Assembly: GCA_949361645.1 (NCBI GenBank)
Contig: OX442417.1
Span: forward strand, 14,497,954-14,561,953
DNA length: 64,000 nt
DNA from: Spongilla lacustris
Lineage: Eukaryota > Porifera > Demospongiae > Spongillida > Spongillidae
Direction of reading: 5' to 3'
Under the pieces are notes generated by a model, which saw only the letters and a list, made by a program, of their open reading frames with translations, had not been told where the DNA came from and made no database searches. Positions 13,701 through 25,253 of this stretch are shown here, piece by piece (the first letter of the stretch is position 1; the number at the start of each line of letters is the position of its first letter). The position numbers and the translations under genes were made by a program.

Positions 13701-15153
13701 AGAACTCGCAAGGTAATGTGCTGTGGTCCGAAAGTGATCGCAACTTCTTCATATATACACTGTACATGTTAACCAATGGTCTAGATCATATAATAGTATT
13801 TTCACAATTCTGTATGGGTGTAATTTTGTATGTTAAAACAAGATTATTACACACTCCTTGATATACCGGTACAGTGTTTCCCCATATAAGCGAGTGTGCT
13901 TATGTTTATTTTAGTAAGTACAGTTGTTTATTTGAAACACAGGGTTACCTATTCTGAAGGAAAAGCTGAAAAAGACCCTTGATTCAGGAGTTGATGAAAC
14001 CAAACCTCTTTGTAAGTTTTGTAGAAATTAGTGTAAATTTTATGCATTTGAATTTCAGCAATGATGGAGCAATGGCTCATAGAAGGGAACTTTTCGCACA
14101 AATCAATTTTGATGCTGAGCAGTGACTTGATGTCTGCTGGAGTTGACTCAGTAAATTAGGATGCACTATGTATTATGAAATGCATATTGAGTCTACATGT
14201 ATTAACAGCTGGGAATAAACATAACTCAAGTGGATTTCTTTTTCACTCACCTTCACAATGGCAGAGTTCCAACACTGCCACATTCTTGCTTCATGAGGTA
14301 GCCAAGCAACCAGAGCTCCAGGAAAAGCTGTACCAGGAGGTATCCTCTGTGCTAGGAGACAGAAACTCTCCCTCCTTTGATGACCTTCAGAAGATGACAC
14401 ATGTCAGGAGTTGCATCAAAGAGATATTGAGGTCATGGTGTTGCATGCGGATGAACTCAAAATGAACAAGTTTTGTTGCTTCGCTTTTTGCTTTAGGCTG
14501 ACACCCACGAGTGCGACAGTACCTAGAGTTGTTGATGAAGAAATAGAAATCTGTGGCTACCAGATACCTGCAAAGGTTGATATTTTGCTGATTTGTATTA
14601 TGTAACTATAAAGCATCGCATATCATGCAGACTCAAATGATTTACAGCACATATACTGCAAGTCGAAATCCCAAATATGTGGATGACCCAACCTCCTTCA
14701 AACCAGAACGTTGGTCCAAGGACTCCACTGAAGATCTGGATGCCTTTGTCTCGCTTCCATTTGGATTTGGCCCACGCAACTGTTATGGTAATATTGAGGT
14801 GAATAATAAAGTTAGTATTTCTGAACATTTTGTCTCTTGCAGGACGTCGTCTTGTTGAACTTGAATTGTACATGTACATACTTCTTGCTAAGGTATATTG
14901 TTTTGTAAAATGGTATCATTTTAGACTCACTATGCCCCACATCACTTATATTTACATATTTTTTGCTTTTCAATTTTTGTTCATTTTATTAATAACTTAA
15001 AAAATGATGACCGAGATATGTGTATGGCTTCATTCTCTATAGATATCACAGAACTTTAGGCTTTCTACCCAACAGCAGTCACTGCAGATGACCACCGCTG
15101 TCTTTGTAAAGCCTGCTGAACCTGTAAAAATTAAATTCACTGACAGAAAGTAA
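7718..15153 (+). CDS. Cytochrome P450, mitochondrial clan (12 exons, 503 aa)
   Basis: Exons joined by GT-AG sites in consistent phase: 7718-7838, 7914-8042, 9980-10130, 12434-12621, 12693-12890, 13943-14011, 14059-14150, 14265-14431, 14497-14575, 14631-14787, 14843-14892, 15043-15153 (TAA). They add up to 1512 nt. Residues: an Arg/Ser-rich N-terminus without a membrane anchor, like a mitochondrial presequence, then IPGPKGLPLVGS; I-helix AGVDSSSNT (about 312-320); K-helix E369-x-x-R372; FKPERW (421-426); and heme loop FGFGPRNCYGRR with the thiolate ligand Cys449. GRR-x-x-E-x-E after the cysteine is typical of mitochondrial P450s, which receive electrons from adrenodoxin-type ferredoxin and oxidise steroids, vitamin D or similar small molecules. 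Length is normal. No lesion seen; the gene appears functional. The substrate and subfamily cannot be read from the sequence. Confidence 0.9.
8558..8629. repeat. 72-bp hairpin in P450 intron 2
   Basis: The 29-bp arms GGGGTAAGCA...TCTCACA and their reverse complement differ at three positions, with a 14-bp loop. The TTGTTTATTGCTTGTGAGACG motif follows in partial repeats to about 8670. It looks like a small MITE, or the folded core of one. Confidence 0.65.
8818..9159 (+). mobile_element. Retroelement C-terminal fragment (post-RT region) in P450 intron 2
   Basis: After a frameshifted lead (LTVVSPL), an 87-residue frame reads LGWSCVLLAVESYGAWGREA, then ELYSRLNLALTRSIARSNI and a stop. This LGW..PLAVE.YG.WG..A...LYGRLN...RANAR pattern is the tail found after the reverse transcriptase in a common family of invertebrate retroelements. 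It is a dead fragment inside an intron and should not affect the P450 protein. Confidence 0.7.
9487..9707 (-). mobile_element. Retroelement C-terminal fragment, antisense, P450 intron 2
   Basis: The minus strand reads IYGAWGPEALKAFSQVASRL and then VAELYGGLSLLSTRANARSI, the same post-RT tail as at 8.8-9.2 kb but in the opposite orientation. It is a separate truncated insertion in the same intron. No upstream RT is attached. Confidence 0.7.
10640..11090 (+). mobile_element. Retroelement C-terminal fragment in P450 intron 3
   Basis: The frame at 10698-11018 reads DPLGHHAATCREVV, then HNHLRDVFVELCHQA, ADVLVQNWVGGKPAAFNFTV and TSPL. After a small frameshift it continues LGWSCLPLAVETYGNW. This is the zinc-knuckle-like and nuclease-like region that follows the RT in the same retroelement family, here slightly longer than the two fragments in intron 2. 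Broken; no function expected. Confidence 0.75.
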
Positions 15154-15378
15154 AACAACAACAGTGTAGAACTATTGAATAGTGATGTCCTCGTGAGTAT
15201 AGTTGAAATGTTTTAGCACGTTCGCTGTTACTGTCATTATAGTTTGTGTGATATGTTCCAACAGCTTGCAATGTGCTAAATAATTAGATACTATATAGTA
15301 CGGGAGTAGAAGTTTTCTCTTCACCAGATCCAAACGCACGTGTGTGAAGATGACTATGCAAAGCAACAAATTAAAAGC

Positions 15379-15612
15379 ATCAGTTCTCTCTGAGAACGTT
15401 GGTGCTATATAGGATTTGAAGGCAATGTTAAAAAGAAAGGGAACAAGGGATCAACGATGATACGAAAAATATATTTAGCACTTCTGTACATTTTTATATA
15501 GATATTTTTCGTATCATCGCTGACGCCGTCGCTGATCCTTCTTTCCCTTCCTTTTTGCACCACCATTGCCTTGAAATTCTGCACACTTTCTCAGAGAGAG
15601 TGTTTTATTAGT
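15379..15612. mobile_element. Hairpin MITE downstream of the P450 gene
   Basis: The arm at 15379-15472 (TTCTCTCTGAGAA...GATGATACGAAAAATAT) pairs with 15505-15612 (ATATTTTTCGTATCATCGC...TTTCTCAGAGAGAGTG). Internal motifs AAAGGGAACAAGGGATCAACG and GGCAATG are shared by both arms. The outer end resembles those of elements near 6.2, 8.44 and 57.3 kb. I could not define a target duplication. Confidence 0.7.
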
Positions 15613-18440
15613 CAGTTTCATTCAATTATTAGTAACTACATTGTACAACCCACACAATAAAATATATATATACACGCAGATTTGTATGACAATATTCAGC
15701 CGTTGCAATTTGCCATGTTAATAGTTATTGGTTGTGGCTGGCAACACAAACTATATTTAAATTTACGCGCTAGCTCTTAATAACGGAGAACTGAAGTTAG
15801 TGGTATGGAAGAGAACAAGGGATTGGGCTGAGATACTTTAAACGCTATATATATTTAACACTCTTTAGCACGCGAGTCTCCGTGTAGTTATCGTTCCCAG
15901 GCCACTTTATCATAGCGCGTATAGCAGTGGATCGGAGTCGAGCCGATGTCTTAGTCGGTGGAAAGCTTTACACACATTTTGCAAATGAAACACTAATCAC
16001 CTTAAAAGGTAAAGATCTTCATTGCGTATGGTAACGTTTTGCTTCGTACAAGTCATGATAATGCTGTATTTATCCATCAAATCAGTGATGCAGGAAACTT
16101 TATGCAGCTATAATAAATGTGAAGGAATCCGTCATATGATACAATGTCCGTCCGCTGCTCCCTACTCTTGCGTAAGTGGGAAACGGACAGAGCAATGTAA
16201 TATTGAACACACTATAAGACGGCAACATATTCATTGACCCACCTGCGTGCTTTACTCCCCATGCAGCTTGCTGTTAACACACAGCCACAACCTACATGTA
16301 CGGGGGAGTCGTCGCGCAAATCTATGCATGGACACATAACTTGCCCCAATCTTACTTTAGCTAGTCTCGTTCACAATGACCGCGCAATATTTATCACATG
16401 CATGATGACGGTTAGGTTCGGGTCGATCGGTTACGTACGTGCGGGAATAATTCAATGGCAGCGGATGGAAATACGTGTTAGTTTCAGAGATTTTCTACCT
16501 GAAAGGGACATTCGAGCGCAAGCGCAACTGTATATACATACTGCCCGGTTCCTACGCCTATGAAGCAAACGACTCTTTAGAAAACTAGTCATTTTCGTTT
16601 TTCTCTCAGTAAGCTAAAGAAATGTTACTTTTCTAGTACTTTCAGTCAGTTTGGTAGCGGGCGAATAAAAACGACGTGTTTTTTCGGTGAAAAAAAAAAA
16701 AGCACCCGTCCGCCGCGCGGCGGCCATCCTACCAGTGGGTGTATGGTATCAAGGTTTGGACCGCAGCGCTTGTGTGAGTCGCACCACTTCTGGCTAACAA
16801 TATCTCGCAATACAGTATAACTGCTTTTGTACTAGAACGTAACACTAAAGACTTTACTAGTAAAGACTTTGCCTCGCGGCTCCCGGCCTCCCGGGCCGGT
16901 GTTCGGCCGCTGCATGGGAAGATATTGATATTCCATTCCGTAATTATACATGGTTGTATAAGGGACTGGGTCCCTGACATGGATACTATCTATAGCTGCA
17001 ACCCTTTTCCTTTTTACAAGTTTACACATCCTGCATTCATTTGATTATAAGTAGAACTGATTTATTAAAGCCCACTTACAGTGACGTACAGGAGTGCATT
17101 TTTACAACATCGTCTTTTTTACATGCGCAAAGCTGTAAACATTTTCTTTCCATGTTACTTTCTGTCGATGAATTTAATTTTCACCAGCTCATCAGCTTTT
17201 GTCAGAGTAGACAGTATCATTTTCAGTGACTGTTGTTCGGTAAAAAGCTTGAAATTCCTTAATACCTGTAGATGAAGCAAAAAATCCATCACTATACATG
17301 TGTACACTGAATATTTTAATAACACTTGTATACTACTGGAGGAGCAGAGGATCAATGAAGACCTACTAACTGCAGTACTACAAACCAAAGTATTTACTGG
17401 TCTGGCTACTTCCCCAGTCCTTTGAACACAGTGACGACAGATAACAGGTGTGTGAATGGCTGTTTGGGGGCTATTGTGTTAGTGGTTACATGCACTAGAG
17501 TACGCATAGTATTTTTGGACATGCTAATTTTTGTTTGCATGCATTGGTGCTGAGAACACTTCCTCTCTTCCCTGGAGGGGTGTTGGTGGTGTCATTGGAT
17601 CACCTTTCCAAATCCCCCAGACGGGGGGAGGTATTCTTTGTACACATACAATGCATCACTTTGGTGACGGCTCCATCAGAGGTCTTTGAACATGCATGTT
17701 AAAGTACTTCTGTTGAAGGGCCTGGAGAGGTACATTAACTTGTACATGTACTCTTTGTTACATGTACTATTGTCTATCCTTAAAGACAACATCTACTGTT
17801 ACATAATCCTGTGCCTAGTATACATGTATGTACCCAGGACTATTTCAAAAATGGTACCACCATGCTCTCATCTGGTGGCTACCAGATACAGGTACATGTA
17901 TAAACCCTAACCCTGACTACCTACACAAAAGTTCAGGTACATTTACATCTGAGGCTGCGCCTTAAAAGGTGACCATGTGCTATATTCATTTGAGTTGCAA
18001 GCAACATGTTACCTACATGTACATGTGGTCACCTTAACCCTTCTATACATGTACATGTATGTAGCCAAGTCATCTTATGCCCTTCATGCAACTTTTGGCA
18101 AATGTTTTGTAGGTCACTACATGTACATGTAGTGGTACTTCAAAGATAGGTAGTGATTTTAGTGGTTACCTAAGTTTTGCACAGCAACCACATCCATTGT
18201 GTGGACAAGGAAACCACAAGCCAGCCCTAAGCTGGTTTTGGGCCCTACATGTACTGGGATAATGGTTCTGGGGCTATGCTAAAGCTTCATACATGTAAGT
18301 TGGCCCATGCCCATTTACTGTTTGCATTAGTTATCACAAATACAATAACTTTATGGGCCCACTTCGTACATACATGTATGGACACACCGCCCTTAACAAC
18401 ATGCATGTACATTGTACTAATAACAGGACACAACTATTAT

Positions 18441-18695
18441 ATACTGTTGGCCTACTACCTATACAGTTGGCCTTCTCCCTATAGGTGGCCTTCTCCCTAT
18501 ACTGTTGGCCTTCTCCCTATAGGTGGCCTTCTCCCTATACTGTTGGCATTCTCTCTATACTGTTGGCCTTCTTCCTATACAGTTGGCCTTCTCCCTATAC
18601 TGTTGGCCTTCTCCCTATACAGTTGGCCTTCTCCCTATACTGTTAGCCTTCTCCCTGTACTGGTGGTCATCTCACTATACTGTTGGCCTTCCCTA
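18441..18695. repeat. 20-bp minisatellite (ATACTGTTGGCCTTCTCCCT)
   Basis: About 13 units of ATACTGTTGGCCTTCTCCCT with variants ATACAGTTGG and the shorter ATAGGTGG. The 180-residue frame that spans it is created by the repeat and is not taken as a gene. Confidence 0.9.
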
Positions 18696-19096
18696 AAGTT
18701 TTTCATTCTTAGTATGCACGGCATTACATGTAGTGCCTTGCTCTCATTACTGTCAACAGTAAGACTCTCAACTGTAGTACTCCAAGCCTAGCTGGCAACA
18801 AGTAGACAGGCAATAGAATAACCCTGGGGCTCACCAAAAATTTACATACATGTATGGACACAAGTAGTAGTGCTACACATTTGTTAACATACTATGAACT
18901 TCCAGGACACAGCTATTGTATCAACACTGGGTTGTATTTGCACCAAGGTGCATGGCATTGTGCATGAGATTATTCACTGTATGTACAGACCTAGACCTTT
19001 TATCAGAACAGTCTGGCCACACAACAAAATTCATGACATTGGGCCTTTGTTACTTTGTACAAACTTCCAAATAAGATAGGATCAGCAGGTGTTTAT

Positions 19097-19097
<1 letters not shown>

Positions 19098-19168
<71 letters not shown>
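19098..19168. repeat. (AC)n microsatellite
   Basis: A perfect AC run of about 35 units. Confidence 0.95.
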
Positions 19169-19170
<2 letters not shown>

Positions 19171-20387
19171 CAGCTGAACATGGGGGAGGAGGAGGCAGGA
19201 ATAGGTAACATCTGCCAGTATCACTTATGGTATCCAGTCATGCATTTGCTACAGATATTTTATTTACATGTACATGTACAAGAAGCACACCATTACATGC
19301 ATGTACTTCCTATAACATCAGGGATTTACCGCACCTACCCCCTGGTTTACACGTGGCATGTCACTTGCTGTTCTGTCAATTAATCCAGCTGGTTTTCAAA
19401 CATGCCATTTAACTGTACATATAAAGGGAAGACTTCCTACAATAATACTGCAGCAATGCAAGTAGAACATCATAACACAAACTTTCATGAATCCCTCAAT
19501 TGTATTTAGCCAGTCAGACACTCAATGTTTTGGCATATACAAAGTGCCACCACAACCTGTACAAAAATAAATAAATAATACTTTCTCTTCTCTTCCTCCC
19601 TTCAATTTTCCTACCTCACCCTACATGTACCTCCCCATCACTCTTGCTCCTCCTCTCTCCTTTCCTCCCCTTATCCCCATTCATGCTGCCGGCCCCAGCT
19701 CTCATTTTATAGGGCATGTCAAATGAAGTACTATCAGACTGAAAGGATTGTGTGTGAAAGGAAAAAGGTAAGCTAGCTGGGTTTGTTTTAAAATAAAAAC
19801 CAAAAAAAAAAAAAACTGAAAACTGAATAATACCATGCTTTCCAGAATGGAAGAATAGTTTGTCTAGTGTTGTAAAGTGGTTAAAAAAAAAAAAAAAACA
19901 CTTATATTGGGTTGAAGAAAAGGACATAAGTTAACCTGTTCTCTTCTACAGTATGCAATATGTGTGTTCAGGTGTATTCTAGTAATCACTAGCATTTTTA
20001 TTTCAGGGAGTTCAAGTGTCAGCTTAAATTGATTTTTCACATACAACGCTCACTAGCTGCAGGAACAATCAGAAGGAACAGTGTGCATGGATGTCACTAT
20101 GGATGTAGTATAGCGTTGCAGTTGTGTTAACTTAACTGCAGGTGCCACAACAAAGCACTGTTGTACATGTACATGTGATCATCAGACATGTTTCAAAAGA
20201 TTCAACCACATGCAATGGCGTCCTAGGCTGGTTTGTTTCTCAGACACTCGATACCTCAGGATGCACTCGGATAGCTCACAACATCAACAACCATTCATTC
20301 ATTATACTGAATCATACACGTAATCACATACACACACGTGATCCTATATATCTCTAATCACTGAATGTTTCCGGACATCACAGTTCC

Positions 20388-20790
20388 TCCCCATTTCACA
20401 CTGGTAACAGACCACCATCCCTTGGTGTCCATTCTCAACCCGGAAAAGGGATTACCAGCAGTGACAGCAGCATGGTTGCATTGGTATATGCGGTAGGCTA
20501 GCCCTGTCTTGATATCAGGTACAAGCTTAAGAGTACCACTCAGCACACAAATGCTGATGCACTTTCACGTCTCCCAGTGGTGGCCGACATGCAGATGGCA
20601 CAAATGGACGAGGAGGAAGGAGGGACATTCCCAACTACAAACCCTCCCGGTCGAGGTGGCAGAATTAGGAAGAACAACAACAATTAAGGGACCCGGTGTC
20701 AGCAAGGGTGTTTCAGCCTATTCAGGAGGGATGGCCACCCAAAACTACAGAAGAGGTTATAATGTCATGCTTTGAGTAGAGACATGAACT
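20388..20790 (+). mobile_element. Gypsy-type LTR retrotransposon pol remnant (RNase H end)
   Basis: The plus strand reads TDHHPLVSILNPEKGLPAVT, close to the RNase H segment of Ty3/Gypsy Pol. After a stop and frameshift near 20492-20500 it continues with HTNADALSRLP, the classic end of Gypsy RNase H. An acidic tail (MAQMDEEEG) and a degenerate linker follow. It is a short inactive remnant running straight into the G-rich tandem repeat; integrase and LTRs are not seen. Confidence 0.75.
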
Positions 20791-20814
20791 ATACAGCAGT
20801 ACAATCCTGTGAAA

Positions 20815-21390
20815 GGGTACAGGGAGAGGTATAGGCCTGTACCACTGTTCACGGAGGGGTACAGGCCTGCTCAGGGATACAGGCCTGTACAGGGAGGGGT
20901 ACAGGATACAAGCCTGGACAAGGGTACAGGCCCTGTTCAGGGAGGGATACAGAGGGTACAACCCTGTACGGGGGGGAGGGGGGGGGGGGGGGGTACAGGC
21001 CTGCACAGGGGTACAGGCTTGTACAGGGGTGCAGGCCTGTACAGGGAGGGGTACAAGGGTACAAGCCTGGACAGGGGTACAGGCCTGTACTGGGGGGGGG
21101 GGGGGGGGTTGGGGGGTACAGGACTATACAGTGCAAGGGTACAGGCTTGTACAGGGGTAAAGGCGTGTACATGCAGGGAGGGGTACAGGGGTACGAGCCT
21201 GGACAGGGGTACAGGCCTGTACTGGGGAAGGGGGGGGGGGGGGGGCGGGTGTACAGGACTGTACAAGGGTACAGGCTTGTACAGGGGTGCAGGCCTATAC
21301 AAGGGTAATGGCGTGTACAGGGAGGGGTAGTGGCCTGTACAGTGGTACAGGCCTATAAAATTGTACAGGCCTGTACAATTTGGGGTACAA
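20815..21390. repeat. GGTACAGGCCTGTACAGG tandem array with poly-G blocks
   Basis: Irregular tandem units built on GGGTACAGGCCTGTACAGGG, themselves partly palindromic (ACAGGCCTGT), with four G-runs of about 10-18 bases. The long frames on both strands here (Gly/Thr/Tyr-rich, and Pro/Leu/Tyr-rich on the other) are products of the repeat. Confidence 0.9.
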
Positions 21391-21439
21391 CCAATTGTAT
21401 TGATACATAGCAGTTGTTCATAAATAATGAGCTCCACAT

Positions 21440-22345
21440 GCATATTGGTTTGCCCATTGTCCTCTGTTTCATTCCATTTCTCTTGTCTTCTGCTAGGCCA
21501 TGTAGTGATCCCCATTGCAGTCTGTCCCATTCTTCTTCACTTTCATCGTTCCCCTTTAGTTCCTTCACAGAGTGGTCTCTAGTGGGTACGACCTTTCCAA
21601 CACCTGTTCCTTCTGCCCTTTTCTTTGCACAACACGCCCCCTCAATGTGTCCCCATTTCCTGCAAACTTTGTTTCTGAACCTGCACTGTTGAGTATCATG
21701 CGCTCCTCCACACCTGTTGCAAGCCCCTAGGCCTGATGGTCTCCTCCTTCTTGCTGGTGCTGCCACTTGATGTACATGTACTTCCTGTTTTGTGACACTC
21801 TGCAACTGTTCTGCGCGTCTTTAGTCTCCCTATACGCTATTTCCGCTGTCTCCAGCACCTTGGCAAAAGTGAGGTCTGCCTTTGTGAGGAGTGTCTTCTG
21901 TACCCCCTCGTCGCACCAAACGCACAGTTCTGCAAACTTGCTGCATACAACATATCACACTTTCTCCCTCCTTTTGTCCCGTTTGTGGAACCGTACGTTC
22001 TGCGATGACTAGAGGTTTAGGCGCTACGTGGCTGCGACCAATTGCTCGTACGTTCGGTCTTTGAATTTCTGGGGTGCTACGAGCGTTCGGAGCAGGCCAA
22101 ATGTAATACAGGCGAGGAAAGCGTCCTTTTTCTGTTCGGCTTCCACTTTATTTGCCAGGAAGAAATGTTCTAGCCGCTCGACGTATTAACTCAACTCCCC
22201 TTCCATACTTCTTAGCTATCCCGTGCACCCTCGTCGCCACTGTAGACCTCAGGATGCACTCGGATAGCTCAGATCCAGCTACAGCTACGTGTAGGCCTAC
22301 ATCTCGTGTCTGAGCAGCCGGTCGAGGTAAGCAGCCTAACATCAT
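21440..22345 (-). mobile_element. Gypsy-type LTR retrotransposon gag remnant
   Basis: The minus strand carries, in several frames, KTLLTKADLTFAKVLETAE, then a CCHC zinc knuckle CNRCGGAHDTQQC (CX2CX3HX4C). A second knuckle follows with its first cysteine pair damaged (CRKWGHIEGAC), then an acidic tail. This order is the nucleocapsid end of Ty3/Gypsy Gag. Frameshifts separate the pieces, so it is inactive. It is oriented opposite to the pol fragment 0.7 kb away, so the two are not one colinear element. Confidence 0.75.
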
Positions 22346-23189
22346 TTCAATACATCGATCTGTCTTGCAGAAAACACAGACTCGAAGCTTCTAGTATTCC
22401 ATGGCATGTACTAGTAGTTACCCCCGGCACGGGGCGGCACCTGGCCCACCACGCCCTCTGCTCGACTCCAGCTTTGCAAAATGCTGGCATGTCCTAGTCT
22501 CATTTTATTAACTACATGTATGGATTTTACTAAATATCTATGGCAACACATAGAAACGCCATTTAAAAATGGCGCCTTATTGCACCAAAACTGATTTACT
22601 ATTTTTAAAAATGGTCCCCAAATTCTTCACGACAATATCCACTTTTTTTCATATATTATATTATATGGATAGTTGTAGAATTGTTTCAGAGGGTGGCAAA
22701 AGTTCTAACCCCCCTCTGTTCATTAGTTATAACTAATGGAATATCTTAATTAGCATGATTTTTTTCCATTTTCTGTACAAGTCTATGGAATATCATATTT
22801 TCAGAAATGGTCCCAGAATTTTGGACGATACAAGGTATAAAATTTGAAATTGCCTACATTTAAACATCATTTAGAGTAGTATTAAAGGGTGGCAAAAGTT
22901 GCAGGTCCGTTAGTTAAGTAAATAATAATCAAGTTAGTAAAAACGCCATACATTCTCTATGGAACGTACCGCGGAATGAAATCCAAAAATTTACAAACCG
23001 CAACTTTCGTGTCCGTTGATTTCTCCATATGTTTTTAAAGAGAATGCATACTTTATTTTCAACGGTCATCCCAGATGATAAATATTTATCCATGGGCACA
23101 TTGATCTGTCCTTTAAATAGATTTGAGGCCAGTGTGCTTTCCACTATGACGCGAGCCTTATTGCTAGTTCCAACTCTGTCACCTAAGCT
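22346..23189. other. Non-coding region
   Basis: No gene recognised. The block at 22560-22950 repeats a short theme (AAAAATGGYCCCA..TTC, GGGTGGCAAAAGTT at about 22693 and 22890), which suggests an internally duplicated old element. Confidence 0.4.
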
Positions 23190-23912
23190 ACTTCCCAGAT
23201 CATTAGGATAGGCTCTCATATTCAGTTAAGTGAATCATGTTTTTATGTTACATTTGTCAAGCCTCCAGCTATGTTTTAGATGGCTTTAATTTCAATGCAT
23301 AAAGTTATAAGTCTCAAAAAATCACAATTTATATTGCTTATGGGTAGGCTCTTTTGTTTAGGAGATACCTGTTGCGGTTTGAAGAATTGCTTTAGTATCG
23401 ACTATAATGTTGCAAGTAGCTTTCTGATGCTTGTAGTGGTAGAATCACTGCTTTAATAGATTCATATAGTGTTAAAATGAGATTCAAAATGTAATGGTGT
23501 CTTTGTGTGCCATTTAAGAAGTGAGTTGAAGCTTGTAAATTGGGAAAATTGTTGTTTTACGAGAGGTTGCATTGTCTCAGGCTGATGTGAGTCAATTAGT
23601 GTGTACATTTTGTTCTTTATTATGTTGACTAACAGACTCCTTTTGTTATGTTGAGGTGTTCTAAAGCAATGTTTACAACCTCCTCCAGCAAGGTTTAAAT
23701 GTTTCTTAAAAGAGACAAGCCTCCAGCTAGGTATTAGATGTTTGGGTGCTGCATATCGTGAATGATTTTATGAGCATTAAAGTGACTCAGGTGTTGTGTG
23801 CTTCTAAATGCTTTTTGTTAACCCCTATTCACTCAATGTCCCGTATAAAGGACAAATGTCCTTTATGCGGAACGCATGAAGCCATTTATTCTAGTTAAAC
23901 CTTGAACTAAAA

Positions 23913-24149
23913 ATGGCAGGTTGTGATGTAGATAGAGTTGGACCTTCTCGTAGTGAGTCGTATATAACAATTGACGGAACGCGAATAAAGGTAGGACAGG
24001 CCATCCACACGAAAGGTACAATTGTAGCAAAAATGGGTGAATTGGAAAAGAATTTTGGACGGAATTGGTGGTATTGTCGAAGGGGACTCGGGAAAAAGCG
24101 TAAAAACCGTGTTGAATGGACCTCCTTTCAACCTACGCAACCTATTTAA
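23913..24149 (+). CDS. Hypothetical 78-aa frame inside the piggyBac-like element
   Basis: It starts with ATG about 90 bp inside the left inverted repeat and ends with TAA. The middle contains GQAIHTKGTIVAKMGELEK and the end is basic (CRRGLGKKRKNRVEW). No domain recognised. Its position just inside the terminus suggests a first exon of an element-encoded protein, but no convincing donor or partner exon could be set. Confidence 0.3.
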   Translation: MAGCDVDRVGPSRSESYITIDGTRIKVGQAIHTKGTIVAKMGELEKNFGRNWWYCRRGLGKKRKNRVEWTSFQPTQPI

Positions 24150-24241
24150 TACATTATAGTACTAAACTTACAGCACATACACACACATACAGCCATTATA
24201 CATATCACATAACTTATGAGAATTTTTAACCAATAAATGGT

Positions 24242-25228
24242 TCAATGCATGATTGAGTAAAGAGCGGCCCCATCCTCAAAGCCCAGGCCACTTCTCCACT
24301 TTACTCTGGAACCCCTTAGGCATAAGCTGGCTGCTCTGATGATGGCAAATGAAAGCCTTGCTCTGATGTAGCCACATGTTTGTGCATAAGACTTTTTCCA
24401 TTTGCTTGCAACACATGTGGCCATTCTCTTCAGGAAGTGCTCTGCTTCCCGGTGAAGAAGTCCATCAACTGAAGTCACAAAGGGTGTAAAAGTACCTCTC
24501 CGATCTTCAACTGCTTGCCTGTAAATTCTCTTTTTTTCCTGAGCACCCGATTCAAGAACTGATTCTGGCGAGCGATTGCTGTATGATGGGGCATCTGTAT
24601 CAATGACCTTGAAGTCAAAGAGCGCCTCTGCCTGAGGTTGCCAAACACCACGCACCCCCAAATCCAGCCTCAACCCTGAGTCATCCACTTGTGTTTCTGC
24701 CTCTCTAACGATTGGCTCTCTGACAACCTGTGTCCACACCTGTGCTGCAATATCTCCAACGCAATCTCTGATCTCATTATGTCTCTGGATAACTAGGCCA
24801 CCAACCTTACAGTCAAGAGCATGTTGCAATGTTAATGAGGCTCCACAACCATCACACTTTGAAGGAAGGTCTGTCGGGTCACGCATATAGCGAACCGCTA
24901 ACCCATCTCTAAATTGAGCTGGAGACAGGTCAAAGTGACAGGTAGCGATTGGAAGGACAGATAACCATGCCGATGTTTTGCCGGAGATAGCTCTTTTAAT
25001 GGCTCTTTTTCGCTTTGATGTGAACTGCATTAAAATACTGTCAAGTGCAGATTGGTAAGTCTGTTCCTTGGTGGTAACATGGTGTTTTCTAGCATCCCAA
25101 AGAGTATCTAAATGTTGTACTGGATCAAAGACATCAACTCCTTTCACTGCTTCAACTAACACTTTAGTTCCTTGTCTGGATGTCTGGTAAGCTAAAGTTG
25201 CTGTCTTAGTGGGGTCAAGGGGCGCAAC
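24242..25228 (-). mobile_element. Retroelement post-RT fragment nested in the piggyBac-like element
   Basis: A 306-residue open frame (start 25162; the frame stays open to about 25228) contains SGKTSAWLSVLPIATCHFDL, RYMRDPTDLPSKCDGCGASL with a C-x2-C-x7-H-x3-D-C knuckle (CDGCG...HALDC), then RHNEIRDCVGDIAAQVW and a PD-(D/E)xK-like stretch LDLGV...LFDFKVID. The C-terminus lacks the LGW..PLAVE tail seen in the P450 introns, so it is a related but different lineage. There is no RT in front, and it lies antisense to the host element. It could have been captured as cargo, or be a 5'-truncated insertion. Confidence 0.75.
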
Positions 25229-25253
25229 GTAGAATTTTCAGGAGGGAAACTGA

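Larger units (their letters stand above)
15154..20387. other. Gene-poor region
   Basis: No exon chain is recognisable. Contents: a possible polyadenylation signal AATAAA at about 15656, the hairpin element just after the P450 gene, a CpG-rich stretch at 16690-16940 (CCGCCGCGCGGCGG; CCTCCCGGGCCGG), many ACATGTACATGT motifs at 17.7-18.1 kb, a minisatellite at 18.4-18.7 kb and an (AC)n tract. The frames at 16022-16563 and 17686-17910 have no domain and no splice context. Confidence 0.5.

Noticed and set aside
18249..18791. 180-residue frame rich in Trp-Pro-Ser/Leu-Leu-Pro-Ile
   Set aside because: Generated by the 20-bp minisatellite; no conserved content outside it.
20809..21530. Gly/Thr/Tyr-rich and Pro-rich frames resembling structural proteins
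   Set aside because: Arise from the GGTACAGGCCTGTACAGG array on both strands; no start context or splice structure.
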